Source: Streptomyces asoensis (GTDB taxonomy: Bacteria; Actinomycetota; Actinomycetes; Streptomycetales; Streptomycetaceae). Taken from it: 64,000 bases of DNA. The stretch covers positions 1,178,001 through 1,242,000 of the forward strand of contig NZ_BNEB01000002.1 in NCBI RefSeq assembly GCF_016860545.1, in the 5' to 3' direction. Each line of letters opens with the position of its first letter. Positions within the stretch are counted from its first letter, which is position 1. The position numbers were made by a program, and so were the translations under genes. The notes below the pieces were generated by a model. It was given only the letters and a program-made list of their open reading frames with translations. It had not been told where the DNA came from and searched no databases. This document shows positions 1 to 7,955 of the stretch, piece by piece.

Positions 1-966
1 GACCATCTCGATGATGGTCTTCACGCCCTGGCCCTCGGGCCCGACCAGCCAGGCCACGGTCCGGTCGAACTCCGGCTCGGAGGAGGCGTTGGAGCGGTTG
101 CCGAGCTTGTCCTTGAGCCGCTGGACCCGGAACGTGTTGCGGGTGCCGTCGGGCAGCACGCGCGGGACGAGGAAGCAGGAGAGCCCGCCCGGCGCCTGGG
201 CCAGCACGAGGAACACGTCGCACATCGGGGCCGAGGTGAACCACTTGTGCCCGCGCAGGGTGTACACGCCGGGCTCCGCCGTGGGCGCGGCCGTCGTGGT
301 GTTCGTCCGGACGTCGGAGCCGCCCTGCTTCTCCGTCATTCCCATGCCCGCGAGCAGTCCGCGCTTGGCCGTCGGCACCCGGAGTCCCGGGTCGTACTCG
401 CGGGCGGTCAGCAACGGCTCGTAGACGGCTGCCAGTTCCGGCTGACGGCGCAGCGCGGGGACGGCCGCGTAGGTCATCGAGGTCGGGCAGCCGTGTCCGG
501 CGTCCGTGTGTCCCCAGGCGAGGCCGCCCGCCGTGCGCGCCACGTGGGCCCCCGGCCGGTCGTCCGCCCAGGGGGCACCGGCCAGCCCCTCCTCGACCGC
601 GACCCGCATCAGCTCGTGCCAGGAGGGGTGGAAGTCGACCTCGTCGACGCGGTGGCCGTACCGGTCGTGCGTGCGCAGCTCGGGCTCGTGGCGGTTGGCC
701 AGCTCGCCCCACTCCTGGGCCTCGGCGCCGCCCGCCAGCAGACCGATGCGGCGCACGTCCGGCTCCGCCCATCCGGCGCCCTCCCGCCGCAGGCCCTCGA
801 GCAGGGCCCTGTCGTCGGAGGCGTCGTAGGGGGCCAGGGGCGGCGGCTGGTTGGTGACGTCGTGCGTGACGGACGCGGCCTCGGCGCCGGACGGGGGCAG
901 CGTCCGGTCCTGCGCCCGGCCGTGGGTGGGCGACGGCGCCTGTGACGGGGTGACGGTGTGGACCAT
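1..966 (-). CDS. Acyl-CoA dehydrogenase, AidB-like (C-terminus outside window)
   Basis: This gene reads leftward from ATG at 966 and is still open at base 1, so only the first 322 residues are visible. The N-terminal part (PPPLAPYDASDDRALLEG) and the later GMGMTEKQGGSDVRTNTT and HKWFTSAPMCDVFLVLA segments are typical of the AidB subfamily of FAD-dependent acyl-CoA dehydrogenases. E. coli AidB belongs to the alkylation (adaptive) response and binds DNA; whether this homologue repairs alkylation or acts on an acyl-CoA cannot be told from the sequence. It is divergent from a PaaX-type regulator 72 bases away, with a long inverted repeat between the two starts, so the regulator probably controls it. 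Family assignment is firm; the substrate is unknown. Confidence 0.88.
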   Translation of the reverse strand, partial: MVHTVTPSQAPSPTHGRAQDRTLPPSGAEAASVTHDVTNQPPPLAPYDASDDRALLEGLRREGAGWAEPDVRRIGLLAGGAEAQEWGELANRHEPELRTHDRYGHRVDEVDFHPSWHELMRVAVEEGLAGAPWADDRPGAHVARTAGGLAWGHTDAGHGCPTSMTYAAVPALRRQPELAAVYEPLLTAREYDPGLRVPTAKRGLLAGMGMTEKQGGSDVRTNTTTAAPTAEPGVYTLRGHKWFTSAPMCDVFLVLAQAPGGLSCFLVPRVLPDGTRNTFRVQRLKDKLGNRSNASSEPEFDRTVAWLVGPEGQGVKTIIEMV

Positions 967-972
967 GGCCCC

Positions 973-1012
973 ATGTTGCACCTGCTCTGCGGTTGTAGCA
1001 ATAGTGCAACAT
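973..1012. promoter_or_regulatory. Inverted repeat in divergent aidB-like/paaX-like promoter
   Basis: ATGTTGCAC (973-981) is repeated as its exact complement GTGCAACAT (1004-1012), with 22 bases between the arms. A third related segment, TTGTAGCAA (993-1001), lies between them. The repeat fills most of the 72-base gap between the two divergent start codons, so a bound dimer or tetramer could block both promoters. TAGAGT at 1025-1030, 8 bases before the PaaX-like ATG at 1039, is a plausible -10 for a leaderless transcript. Assigning the site to the neighbouring regulator is inference. Confidence 0.55.
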
Positions 1013-1038
1013 CGAGGGCGCACGTAGAGTACGTCCCC

Positions 1039-1791
1039 ATGCGGATGAACGTGTCGGCGCGGCCCGGCGAGGTGGACCTGCGTCCGCTGTCCGCCCGGTC
1101 GGTCGTCCTCAGTCTGCTGCTGGGCACGCACCCGCCGGAGCTGGCGGCCAAGGACCTGGTGAGCGGGGTGGAGCCCTTCGGGGTGGGCGGTTCCACGGTG
1201 CGCGCCGCGCTCAGCCGGATGGTCACGGCCGGGGATCTGCGCCGGACGGACGGCGTCTACCGGCTCAGCGAGCGGCTGCTGGAGCGCCAGCGCCGCCAGG
1301 ACGACGCCGTGCAGCCGGACACGCGCGCGTGGGACGGCGACTGGGAGATGGCCGTGATCACCGCGACCGGTCGCGGCCCCGCCGAACGGGCCGAACTGCG
1401 CGGCCGGTTGGGAGCTCTGCGGCTCGCCGAGCTGAGGGAGGGGGTCTGGCTGAGGCCCGCCAATCTGGGCCGGCCCTGGCCCACGGACCTCGGACAGGTC
1501 CTGCGCCCGTTCACCGCCCGCCCGGACACGCCTCCTCGCGAGCTGGCCGCGGGGCTGTGGCAGCTGGACGCGTGGGCGCGGACGTCCCGGGCCCTGCTGG
1601 CCCACGTCGAGCGGACGCACCTGCCCGCCGACCGCTTCACGGCCCTCGCGGCGGTCGTACGGCACCTGCTATCCGACCCGGTGCTGCCGCCGGACCTCCT
1701 CCCCGCCGACTGGCCGGGACCGGCCCTGCGCACCGCCTACGTCCACCACCGGCACACGCTGACCGCCCTGGTGCCGGGACCGGACGCGTAG
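1039..1791 (+). CDS. PaaX family transcriptional regulator
   Basis: The 250-residue product has the PaaX layout: an N-terminal winged-helix region (LSARSVVLSLLLGTHPPEL through STVRAALSRMVTAGDLRRTDGVYRLSERL, about residues 15-80) followed by the PaaX central domain with WDGDWEMAVI and a C-terminal helical part. PaaX represses phenylacetyl-CoA catabolism genes in proteobacteria; actinobacterial members often sit beside acyl-CoA dehydrogenases. The ATG at 1039 is chosen because homology starts there and a -10-like TAGAGT lies 8 bases upstream; an upstream in-frame extension exists but would cover the promoter. It is divergent from the AidB-like gene and probably controls it and itself. The ligand is unknown. 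Confidence 0.85.
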   Translation: MRMNVSARPGEVDLRPLSARSVVLSLLLGTHPPELAAKDLVSGVEPFGVGGSTVRAALSRMVTAGDLRRTDGVYRLSERLLERQRRQDDAVQPDTRAWDGDWEMAVITATGRGPAERAELRGRLGALRLAELREGVWLRPANLGRPWPTDLGQVLRPFTARPDTPPRELAAGLWQLDAWARTSRALLAHVERTHLPADRFTALAAVVRHLLSDPVLPPDLLPADWPGPALRTAYVHHRHTLTALVPGPDA

Positions 1792-1813
1792 GCGGGCCCC
1801 GGGGCACGGATGC

Positions 1814-1858
1814 GGCGGCCGTACGAAGCGCCGTGCGGGGACGCTTCGTACGGCCGCC
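1814..1858. terminator. Strong bidirectional hairpin terminator
   Basis: A perfect 17-bp stem (left arm 1814-1830, right arm 1842-1858) closes an 11-base loop between the converging PaaX-like gene and pectate lyase gene. The right arm is followed only by TT, as is usual for terminators in Streptomyces. Confidence 0.8.
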
Positions 1859-1887
1859 TTCTCACCGTGGGGGGAACGCGGGGGGTG

Positions 1888-2709
1888 TCACTTGTAGGTG
1901 ATGTCCGAGGACGCGTACTTGCAGTAGGTCCCGTCCGCACCGCTGCCGTTGGTGGTCGGTTCCTTGCCCGTGTTGTTGCCGATGTACTTCTGGCACGGGA
2001 TGATCTTCTTGCTGCTGTCCCCGACGATCGTGATCTTCTTCAGGGTCGCGCTGTCGCCGTAGTTGGTGTTGATGCCCACGAGCCGGCTGCCCTTGTACGT
2101 GGCCTCGATGGTGTTGAGGTTGATGGTGCGCTTGTACTGGCCGCTCTTACAGTTGCCGCAACTGCGCACGAACGTACCGAAGTTCTGCACGGCGAAGTTC
2201 GAGACGTTCAGCGTCCCGGCGCCGTTGAACTGGAACACCTTGTCGCTGGCCTCCTTCGCGCCGCCGCCGGAGACGGTGTAGACGTTGGACGACGAGGACC
2301 CCAGGAACGTCGCCGCGTCCTCGCCGACGTCCTCCCACCAGACGTTCTGGAGCGTGCAGCTGCCCAGGCAGTGGATGCCGTCGGCGGCGGGCGACCCGAT
2401 GATGACGTTCTTCAGGACGGCGCCTGCCGCCAGCTCCAGGATCGGGTCCTGGTCCTCGTTCTGGCCGCCGGTGCCGAGGTCGCCCGAACCGTAGAGGCGC
2501 TTCATCCCGTAGTCCTTGGTGCCGGAGACCGAGATGGTGGCGGTGACCGCCTGGCTGCCGTTGGCGCTGGGCCAGGTGGCGGCGCTCGCGGGGGTGAGCG
2601 CCCCGCTAGTCATGATCATGCCAACCGTGAGGCCGACGGCGGCCAGGCCTCCGGTGAGTGCGCGTCCGCGGACGCGTCGAGGTACCGCCGAACTTTCCCG
2701 TGAAGTCAT
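1888..2709 (-). CDS. Secreted pectate lyase, PL3 family
   Basis: The 273-residue product has a signal peptide (charged n-region with RRVRGR, hydrophobic core GGLAAVGLTVGMIMTSGAL, cleavage near PASA-A at about residue 44). The mature part is a single right-handed beta-helix of the PL3 type: DQDPILELAAGAVLKNVIIG, ADGIHCLGSCTLQNVWWEDVGEDAATF and NFGTFVRSCGNCK are family signature stretches. PL3 enzymes cleave polygalacturonate by calcium-dependent beta-elimination, so this exported enzyme should attack plant pectin outside the cell. No binding module is attached. It shares a long upstream region with the divergent CBM2 esterase, and a weak CebR-like sequence lies 44-57 bases before its start. 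Confidence 0.92.
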   Translation of the reverse strand: MTSRESSAVPRRVRGRALTGGLAAVGLTVGMIMTSGALTPASAATWPSANGSQAVTATISVSGTKDYGMKRLYGSGDLGTGGQNEDQDPILELAAGAVLKNVIIGSPAADGIHCLGSCTLQNVWWEDVGEDAATFLGSSSSNVYTVSGGGAKEASDKVFQFNGAGTLNVSNFAVQNFGTFVRSCGNCKSGQYKRTINLNTIEATYKGSRLVGINTNYGDSATLKKITIVGDSSKKIIPCQKYIGNNTGKEPTTNGSGADGTYCKYASSDITYK

Positions 2710-2752
2710 GTCCCGATGCCTTCTTCCATGTGGGGGATGGGGGGTGGGGAGG

Positions 2753-2766
2753 GGGGAGCGCTCCGG
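2753..2766. promoter_or_regulatory. Weak CebR-like palindrome upstream of the pectate lyase gene
   Basis: GGGGAGCGCTCCGG matches the CebR box TGGGAGCGCTCCCA at 11 of 14 positions and keeps the GGGAGCGCTCC core. It sits 44-57 bases upstream of the pectate lyase start. The surrounding sequence is a run of G, so chance is a real possibility. Confidence 0.3.
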
Positions 2767-3049
2767 CCGATTCGGCCGTCCCGGTCCGGGCTGTCACCGG
2801 CGCGGGGTGGGCGCCGCCGCCGCGGCCGGGGCCGGCCGTCGCGCCCGCGCCCGCGGGGCCGCACTTTGCGCCCGTGTACGCGGCGGCCCTGTGCTCATGC
2901 GGGTACGTCCCTTCGTGAAGCCGGAGGATCACCAGGATGATCAGATACATGAACGACGTGCATCATGCTGGCCCGGCGACACGAATGCCGTGCCTTTTTG
3001 TGCGGACAGTGCGAGCGGCTCGGTCACACTGCTGAACGGAACGTAGGGG

Positions 3050-3062
3050 GCAAGCGCTTTCT
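3050..3062. promoter_or_regulatory. AAGCGCTT palindrome in pectate lyase/esterase intergenic region
   Basis: GCAAGCGCTTTCT contains the perfect 8-base palindrome AAGCGCTT, a core typical of LacI-family operators. It lies about 340 bases upstream of the pectate lyase start and 315 bases upstream of the esterase start. The 666-base gap 2710-3375 otherwise shows no convincing gene: the short frames in it have no family resemblance. Confidence 0.35.
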
Positions 3063-3141
3063 AGTCAACGCTTTGCGCAGAACACATTCGGCCACCCGGC
3101 CTGGCCTCGGTCGATGAGCAAGGGCTTGCGGAGAGAGGCCG

Positions 3142-3155
3142 TGGGAGCGCTTCCA
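3142..3155. promoter_or_regulatory. CebR-like operator upstream of CBM2 esterase
   Basis: TGGGAGCGCTTCCA differs at one position from the CebR consensus TGGGAGCGCTCCCA. CebR is the LacI-family repressor of cello-oligosaccharide and cellulase genes in Streptomyces. The site is 221 bases upstream of a secreted esterase with a cellulose-binding module, which fits such control. Distance to the actual transcription start is unknown. Confidence 0.55.
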
Positions 3156-3375
3156 TGACGGGCGTGAACATGCCACCATGCGAGGCGGACGCTTCCCTTC
3201 ACCACCCGCCGGGAGGAGGTGACCGCCGCGCGGAGGCCGCACACCGAGGCGCCCGTTCCGCCCGTACCCCGCGTCCGCGCACCCAGCACGTGCTCCCGCC
3301 CGGCATACCCGGCGTTCCCGTTCGCGCACTTCACGTACGACGTCCCCCGAGCCGCTACCAGAAAGGGACAGGCAC

Positions 3376-4677
3376 GTGTCGAACTCCCCTGGAAGAGCCC
3401 TGCGTTCGTCGTTGGTGGCCCTGCTCCTGCTGCTCGCCGCCGCCCTCCTCGCCGCTCCCGGCGCCTCGGCCCGCCCGCAGGCCGCCGCGCCGGTGCCGCC
3501 GGCCACGCTCACCGAGGTCACCGGCTTCGGCGCCAACCCCAGCAATCTCCAGATGTACGTGTACGCGCCGGCCACCGTCACCGCGCACCCGCCGGTGCTC
3601 GTCGCCGTGCACTGGTGCGGCGGCTCCGGACCCGCCATGTACTCGGGCACCGAGTACGCCCAACTCGCCGACCGGTACGGCTTCGTGGTCGTCTACCCGT
3701 CCGTCACCCGCAGCAGCAGGTGCTTCGACGTCTCCTCGCCGCAGGCGCTCAGGCGCGGCGGCGGCAGCGACCCGGTCGGCGTCAAGTCCATGATCGACTG
3801 GGTGACCGCCGCCTACGCGGCCGACACCGGCCGCGTCTTCGCCACCGGCATCTCCTCCGGCGCGATGATGACGAACGTCCTGCTGGGCGACTACCCGGAC
3901 GTGTTCGCCGCCGGATCCGCCTTCTCCGGCGTCCCCTTCGGCTGCTTCGCCACCACCGACGGCTCCGAGTGGAACAGCGCCTGCTCGGGCGGCACCGTGA
4001 TCCACACCGCCCGGGAGTGGGGCGACCTCGTGCGCGCGGCCTACCCCGGGTACACCGGGCCCCGGCCAAGGATGCAGCTGTGGCACGGCACGGAGGACGA
4101 CGTGCTGCGCTATCCCAACTTCGGTGAGGAGATCAAGCAGTGGACCGACGTCCGGGGCGTCGGTCAGACCCCGGCCACCACCGACACGCCCGCCTCGGGC
4201 TGGACCCGCACCCGGTACGGCGGCACCGGTGACCAGGCTCCCGTGGAGGCCGTCAGCCTCCAGGGCGTGGGCCACAACCTGTACGCCTGGGGCATGGCCG
4301 CCCGCGTGATCACCTTCTTCGGCCTGGACACCTCGGGCCCCGTCCCGCAGCCCGAGCCGGGCGGTTGCCGGGTGTCCGCGACGACCAACGCCTGGAACAC
4401 CGGTCTCACCGGATCGATCACCCTCACCAACACGGGGACCACCACGGTCGACGGCTGGCGACTGGCCTTCGCCCTGCCCTCGGGCCAGACCATCACCAAC
4501 GGCTGGGGCGCGACCTACGCGCCGTCCGCCGGAGCGGTCACGGCGACCAACGCGTCGTACAACGGCAGCCTCGCCCCCGGCGCGAGCGTCACCATCGGCT
4601 ATCAGGCGACCCATACCGGAAACAGCGCGGCGCCCGGCGCCTTCACGCTCAACGGAGCCACGTGCGGCACGGGTTGA
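3376..4677 (+). CDS. Secreted PHB-depolymerase-family esterase with C-terminal CBM2
   Basis: The 433-residue product starts at GTG 3376 behind AAAGGGA. A signal peptide (RSSLVALLLLLAAALLAAPGASA) is followed by an alpha/beta-hydrolase domain of the PHB depolymerase/acetylxylan-feruloyl esterase type (about residues 45-320). The nucleophile motif is GISSGAM, with the acid probably in HGTEDDVL and the histidine in GVGHNLY. After a short proline-rich linker, residues about 330-433 form a CBM2 cellulose-binding module (GCRVSATTNAWNTG, WRLAFALPSGQTI, NGWGA, NGTYN-like NASYNGSLAPGAS, closing cysteine in GATCGTG). The likely role is removing acetyl or feruloyl groups from xylan held on cellulose. A CebR-like box upstream supports cellulose-linked control. 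Exact ester specificity is not readable. Confidence 0.9.
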   Translation: MSNSPGRALRSSLVALLLLLAAALLAAPGASARPQAAAPVPPATLTEVTGFGANPSNLQMYVYAPATVTAHPPVLVAVHWCGGSGPAMYSGTEYAQLADRYGFVVVYPSVTRSSRCFDVSSPQALRRGGGSDPVGVKSMIDWVTAAYAADTGRVFATGISSGAMMTNVLLGDYPDVFAAGSAFSGVPFGCFATTDGSEWNSACSGGTVIHTAREWGDLVRAAYPGYTGPRPRMQLWHGTEDDVLRYPNFGEEIKQWTDVRGVGQTPATTDTPASGWTRTRYGGTGDQAPVEAVSLQGVGHNLYAWGMAARVITFFGLDTSGPVPQPEPGGCRVSATTNAWNTGLTGSITLTNTGTTTVDGWRLAFALPSGQTITNGWGATYAPSAGAVTATNASYNGSLAPGASVTIGYQATHTGNSAAPGAFTLNGATCGTG

Positions 4678-4681
4678 CGCC

Positions 4682-4719
4682 GGAGGGAGGGGCGGCCGCC
4701 ATGCGCGGCCGTTCCCTCC
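4682..4719. terminator. Hairpin terminator after CBM2 esterase
   Basis: GGAGGGA (4682-4688) pairs with TCCCTCC (4713-4719) and CGGCCG (4693-4698) with CGGCCG (4706-4711). The arms enclose a short loop and one asymmetric internal bulge. It begins 4 bases after the esterase stop codon. Confidence 0.6.
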
Positions 4720-4730
4720 CCGCGGTGCCC

Positions 4731-4840
4731 GCGCTGTCTCACCGTGTCCTGCCGTGCCTCGCCGCATCGCGCGGTGCCCCGCTGTGTCCTACCGTGCTCC
4801 GCCGTGTCGCGTGGTGTCACGCCGTGCTCCGCGCCGTGGT
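4731..4840. repeat. Degenerate 10-base tandem repeat
   Basis: About ten consecutive 10-base units follow each other exactly in phase, for example ACCGTGTCCT, GCCGTGCCTC, GCTGTGTCCT, ACCGTGCTCC, GCCGTGTCGC, GCCGTGCTCC. The rough consensus is GCCGTGTCCC. No gene occupies 4678-4876. A 10-base period equals about one helical turn. Confidence 0.55.
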
Positions 4841-4876
4841 GGCCGCTGCCGTCGGCGGGCCGGGCATTCCGTCGGC

Positions 4877-6256
4877 TCACCGCTCACCGCTCCCGGCGCT
4901 CGGTTCCTCTGCGCCCGCACCGGCCGGGCCGACCGCGGTCCGCAGCGCCGCCCAGTCCGGCAACTTCACCACACCCCTTCCCAGTGAGGCCCCCAGCTCC
5001 GCTTCGGCCCGCTCGATCGCCAGCCAGCCGGCCCATCCGACGGGTTCGGCTCCGGCGGCCCGCAGCAGCCCGAGCGGTTCACCGGGCAGCTCCCGGCGCG
5101 CGAGGACCGGAGCGTCCTCCAGCAGGGACGTCGCCGTCTCCTTCGCGCACGGCCGGTTGGTGCCGATGACCCCCGTGGGGCCCCGCTTGATCCAGCCCGC
5201 GACGTACTCACCGGGCGCCACCGCCCCGTCCCGCAGGACCCGCCCCGCCAGATGCGGCACCGTGCCCCGCGCCCGGTCGAACGGCAGGCCCTCCAGCGGC
5301 ACCCCGCGATAGCCCACCGACCGCAGCACCAGCTGCGCCTCGACGTCCCGGTAGCGGCCGGTGCCCGTCACCCCGCCGTGCGCGTCGGGAGCGGTCCGTT
5401 CGAACCGTACGGCGCCCACCCGGCCGTCCACGTCCAGCAGTTCGACGGGCCGCAGGAAGAACCGCAGCCGGATCCGCCGCCGCGCGCCCCGGGAGGGAGC
5501 GGTCGCCCAGTCGCGTAGTACCTCCACGTTGCGCCGCTGCGCCGCGGCCAGTCGGGAGGGATCGCCGTACGCGGGATCCAGTGCCAGTTCGGCCTCCTCC
5601 ACGACCGCCTCGGTGTCCGGCAAGCCGCCCAGCTCGCGCAGTTCCTTGGTGGTGAAGCGGGCCTGGGACGGGCCGCGCCGGCCGACCACGTGGATCTCGT
5701 CGACCCCGCTCGCGGCCAGCGCGGTCAGCGCGGCCTGGGGCATGTCGGTCGGACGCAGTTCGGCCGCCCGCCGGGCCAGGATCCGGGCGACGTCCACCGC
5801 GACGTTCCCCACGCCCACCACCACGGCCGAGCGGACACCCCGCAGGAAACCGTCGTCGGCGGCGTCCGGGTGCGCGCTGTACCAGGACACGAACTCGGTC
5901 GCCGACCAGCTGCCCGGCAGCTCCTCGCCGGGGACGCCGAGGTGCCGGTCGGCCGCCGCGCCCACGCAGTACACCACCGCGTGGTACAGCTCGCGCAGCC
6001 GTGTCGTCGGCACCCCGCCGCTCCCGACCCGGACCCCGCCGAGGAAACGCACCCGGTCGTGTTCGAGCACCGGGCGCAGGGTGTTCTGGAGCGACTTGAT
6101 CTTCTCGTGGTCCGGAGCGACGCCGTACCGCACGAGTCCGTACGGGCACGGCAGCCGGTCCAGGACGTCGACGAGCACCCCGGGCTCCCGCTGGACCAGG
6201 CTCTGGGCGGTGTAGAGCCCGCTCGGTCCAGAACCCACGACGGCGACACGCAGCAC
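4877..6256 (-). CDS. Ferredoxin/adrenodoxin-type NADP+ reductase (FprA-like)
   Basis: The GTG at 6256 is chosen because AAGGAGTT lies just upstream and the protein then begins MLRVAVVGSGPSGLYTAQSL, directly at the FAD-binding GxGxxG fold; an in-frame extension to 6307 lacks support. The 459-residue product matches mitochondrial-type adrenodoxin reductase/mycobacterial FprA: CPYGLVRYGVAPDHEKIK near residue 40, NADPH-binding VVVGVGNVAVDVARIL, and the C-terminal AGWIKRGPTGVIGTNR flavin segment. Such enzymes pass electrons from NADPH through FAD to ferredoxins that serve cytochrome P450s and other oxygenases. No ferredoxin or P450 gene is adjacent, so its partner is not identified. A divergent small gene lies upstream. 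Confidence 0.9.
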   Translation of the reverse strand: MLRVAVVGSGPSGLYTAQSLVQREPGVLVDVLDRLPCPYGLVRYGVAPDHEKIKSLQNTLRPVLEHDRVRFLGGVRVGSGGVPTTRLRELYHAVVYCVGAAADRHLGVPGEELPGSWSATEFVSWYSAHPDAADDGFLRGVRSAVVVGVGNVAVDVARILARRAAELRPTDMPQAALTALAASGVDEIHVVGRRGPSQARFTTKELRELGGLPDTEAVVEEAELALDPAYGDPSRLAAAQRRNVEVLRDWATAPSRGARRRIRLRFFLRPVELLDVDGRVGAVRFERTAPDAHGGVTGTGRYRDVEAQLVLRSVGYRGVPLEGLPFDRARGTVPHLAGRVLRDGAVAPGEYVAGWIKRGPTGVIGTNRPCAKETATSLLEDAPVLARRELPGEPLGLLRAAGAEPVGWAGWLAIERAEAELGASLGRGVVKLPDWAALRTAVGPAGAGAEEPSAGSGER

Positions 6257-6401
6257 GGCGGAACTCCTTACCCAGGGGACGGAGGAGATCGCTGGTGCCT
6301 CCAGCATCCCATCGGGGCGGGTCCGCTGACAGGGTGCCGTACGGCCTCGGTGCGCGCGTGTCCGTTCGTATGGAAAGTGATCACACGGTTACGTTGCGTG
6401 G

Positions 6402-7187
6402 GTGCCAGAAGCATCTTTTCTTGATCTTTCCGATCGTTCCGCCGAGGACGGCACGGTGACCGTGTGGCCGGCGTGGAAGGTCCAGGAGGCCGGGGGTGCC
6501 ACTTCCTGGTTCCACGTGCGGCTGGGCTTCACGGACGGCGCGCGCGTCGAGCTGCTGGCCGTCGTCACCGGCGGACACCTCTGCGTCGAGGACGTGCGCG
6601 CCCGGCCGCCCTTGTCGCTCGCGGACCTGGCGGTGCTCGCGCACTGGATCCACGGGCCGCTGTCCGAGGAGTGCGGTGACGGTGTGGGTGGCGGGGGTGG
6701 GCCGGAGGCGGACGGCACGTGCGACGCGAGCGGCCGGCGGGCCGCGTACGGCGTCGCCGTCGGTGTTGGCGATGCGGCCGGTGCGGCCGGTGCGGTCGAA
6801 GTGGCCGAAGTGGCCGAAGGTGACGAGGGTGGTGGGTGCGGCCCGGCCGGTGCCGGGGAGGCCGGTGCCACGGCGACCGGTGCCGGGGAGGCCGGTGCCA
6901 CGGCGGCCGGTGCCGGGAAGGCCGGTGCCACGGCGGCCGGGGTCGGGGAGGTCGGTGTCGGCGCAGCCGGTCAGCCGTCCGGTCCAGGTCGGGCCCGTCG
7001 GGCCTGGCCGCGCGGCAGCGAAGGCCGCAGGCTCGTGGCGCAGGAGTACCGGGCCGCCCAGGAAGGAGGAGCGGACCCCGTCCTCGCGGTCATGTGCGCG
7101 ACGGGCCGCAGCCGCCGCCGGTCGCTGCGGCTGATCGCACAGGCGCGTGACGCCGGATATCTGACACCTCGTCATGCCCGGCGCTGA
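6402..7187 (+). CDS. Streptomyces conserved protein (DUF6214-like) with internal repeats
   Basis: The 261-residue product starts at GTG 6402. The N-terminal 90 residues (VTVWPAWKVQEAGGATSWFHVRLGFTDGARVELLAVVTGGHLCVEDVRA, then PPLSLADLAVLAHWIHGPL) resemble the Streptomyces family I know as DUF6214. The C-terminal 55 residues are basic and helical (GRRLVAQEYRAAQEGGADPVLAVMCATGRSRRRSLRLIAQARDAGYLTPRH), a possible DNA- or nucleoid-binding tail. Between them is a low-complexity Gly/Ala stretch encoded by 30-base tandem repeats. The function is unknown. It is divergent from the FprA-like gene. Confidence 0.75.
   Translation: MPEASFLDLSDRSAEDGTVTVWPAWKVQEAGGATSWFHVRLGFTDGARVELLAVVTGGHLCVEDVRARPPLSLADLAVLAHWIHGPLSEECGDGVGGGGGPEADGTCDASGRRAAYGVAVGVGDAAGAAGAVEVAEVAEGDEGGGCGPAGAGEAGATATGAGEAGATAAGAGKAGATAAGVGEVGVGAAGQPSGPGRARRAWPRGSEGRRLVAQEYRAAQEGGADPVLAVMCATGRSRRRSLRLIAQARDAGYLTPRHARR
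6847..6960 (+). repeat. 30-base tandem repeats inside the DUF6214-like gene
   Basis: Three nearly identical 30-base units run from 6847 to 6936, with a more diverged fourth unit to about 6960. Each adds ten residues of the type AGAGEAGATA. The unit length keeps the reading frame, so copy number can change without breaking the gene. Confidence 0.75.
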
Positions 7188-7236
7188 AACGGGCCGCTGA
7201 CACGGGCGGCTGGCGCAGGCCGGGCCGGGGGAGGCG

Positions 7237-7884
7237 CTACTGCATGCCCCGCATCCGGGTGATCTCGCTCGTCTGCTGGGCGATCACGTCGTCCGCCATC
7301 TCCTCGATGCGCACGTTGTTGCCCTGTGCCTTGACATCCGCGGCCATGCTGAGCGCGCCCTCGTGGTGGGTGATCATCAGGGTGAGGAAGAGCGCGTCGA
7401 AGGCCTTGCCGCGGGCGGCGCGCAGCTGGTCGAGCTGGTCTTCGGTGGCCATTCCGGGCATCGCCGCGTGCTCGTGCCCGCCGTTCTGCCCGTCCTTGCC
7501 GTCCTTGCCGTAGGTCGCGAGCCAGCCCTGCATGGCCTTGATCTCCGGGCCCTGGGCGGCGCCGATCCGCGCGGCGAGGCCCTTGACGGCGGTCGACCGG
7601 GCCTGTCCTGGGGCGAGTTCGGTCATCTTCAGGGCTTGCGCATGGTGCTGGATCATCATTCGCGCGTAGGCGACGTCGGCGGAGTTCGGGGTGTCGTCGT
7701 CGGCGCGTTGACCGGCCGCGTCCTGGGCGGAGAGGGTCCGGTTCGCTTCGCCCGGCTTGCCCGGCGCGATCACCGAAGGGCCGCTCGCGGCGGCGCGGTC
7801 GGTGTCGGACCCCGAGTCGCATCCAGTAAGGGCCAGGGCGAGCGCGAGCGTGGCTGTGGCGAGGAACGCGCGTCGGACGAGCAC
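7237..7884 (-). CDS. DUF305 lipoprotein
   Basis: The 215-residue product starts at GTG 7884 behind AGGAGG (7890-7895). It has a lipoprotein signal with lipobox LTGC at about residues 19-22, so it should be anchored outside the membrane. The DUF305 domain follows: NSADVAYARMMIQHHAQALKMTELA and, in the second half, FDALFLTLMITHHEGALSMAADV. These paired MMxxHHxxA and MxxHHxGAxxMA helices with their Met/His residues are the family hallmark and could bind metal such as copper. The spacer contains further His/Met (GGHEHAAMPGM). It is divergent from a secreted LVIVD-repeat protein, a pairing that suggests shared regulation and an extracytoplasmic role. No enzymatic activity is known for the family. 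Confidence 0.9.
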   Translation of the reverse strand: MLVRRAFLATATLALALALTGCDSGSDTDRAAASGPSVIAPGKPGEANRTLSAQDAAGQRADDDTPNSADVAYARMMIQHHAQALKMTELAPGQARSTAVKGLAARIGAAQGPEIKAMQGWLATYGKDGKDGQNGGHEHAAMPGMATEDQLDQLRAARGKAFDALFLTLMITHHEGALSMAADVKAQGNNVRIEEMADDVIAQQTSEITRMRGMQ

Positions 7885-7955
7885 AACGACCTCCTGAAGC
7901 AGACGAGTTGAGGACGGGTGGCCGTCCTCCTCCGGATCTTCGCATCCCGGATCAC

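Noticed and set aside
4877..6307. Longer start of the FprA-like gene at 6307
   Set aside because: The extension adds 17 residues before the FAD motif, and a clear AAGGAG precedes GTG 6256.
6847..6960. Possible CRISPR array
   Set aside because: The 30-base units are directly adjacent without spacers and encode in-frame protein repeats.
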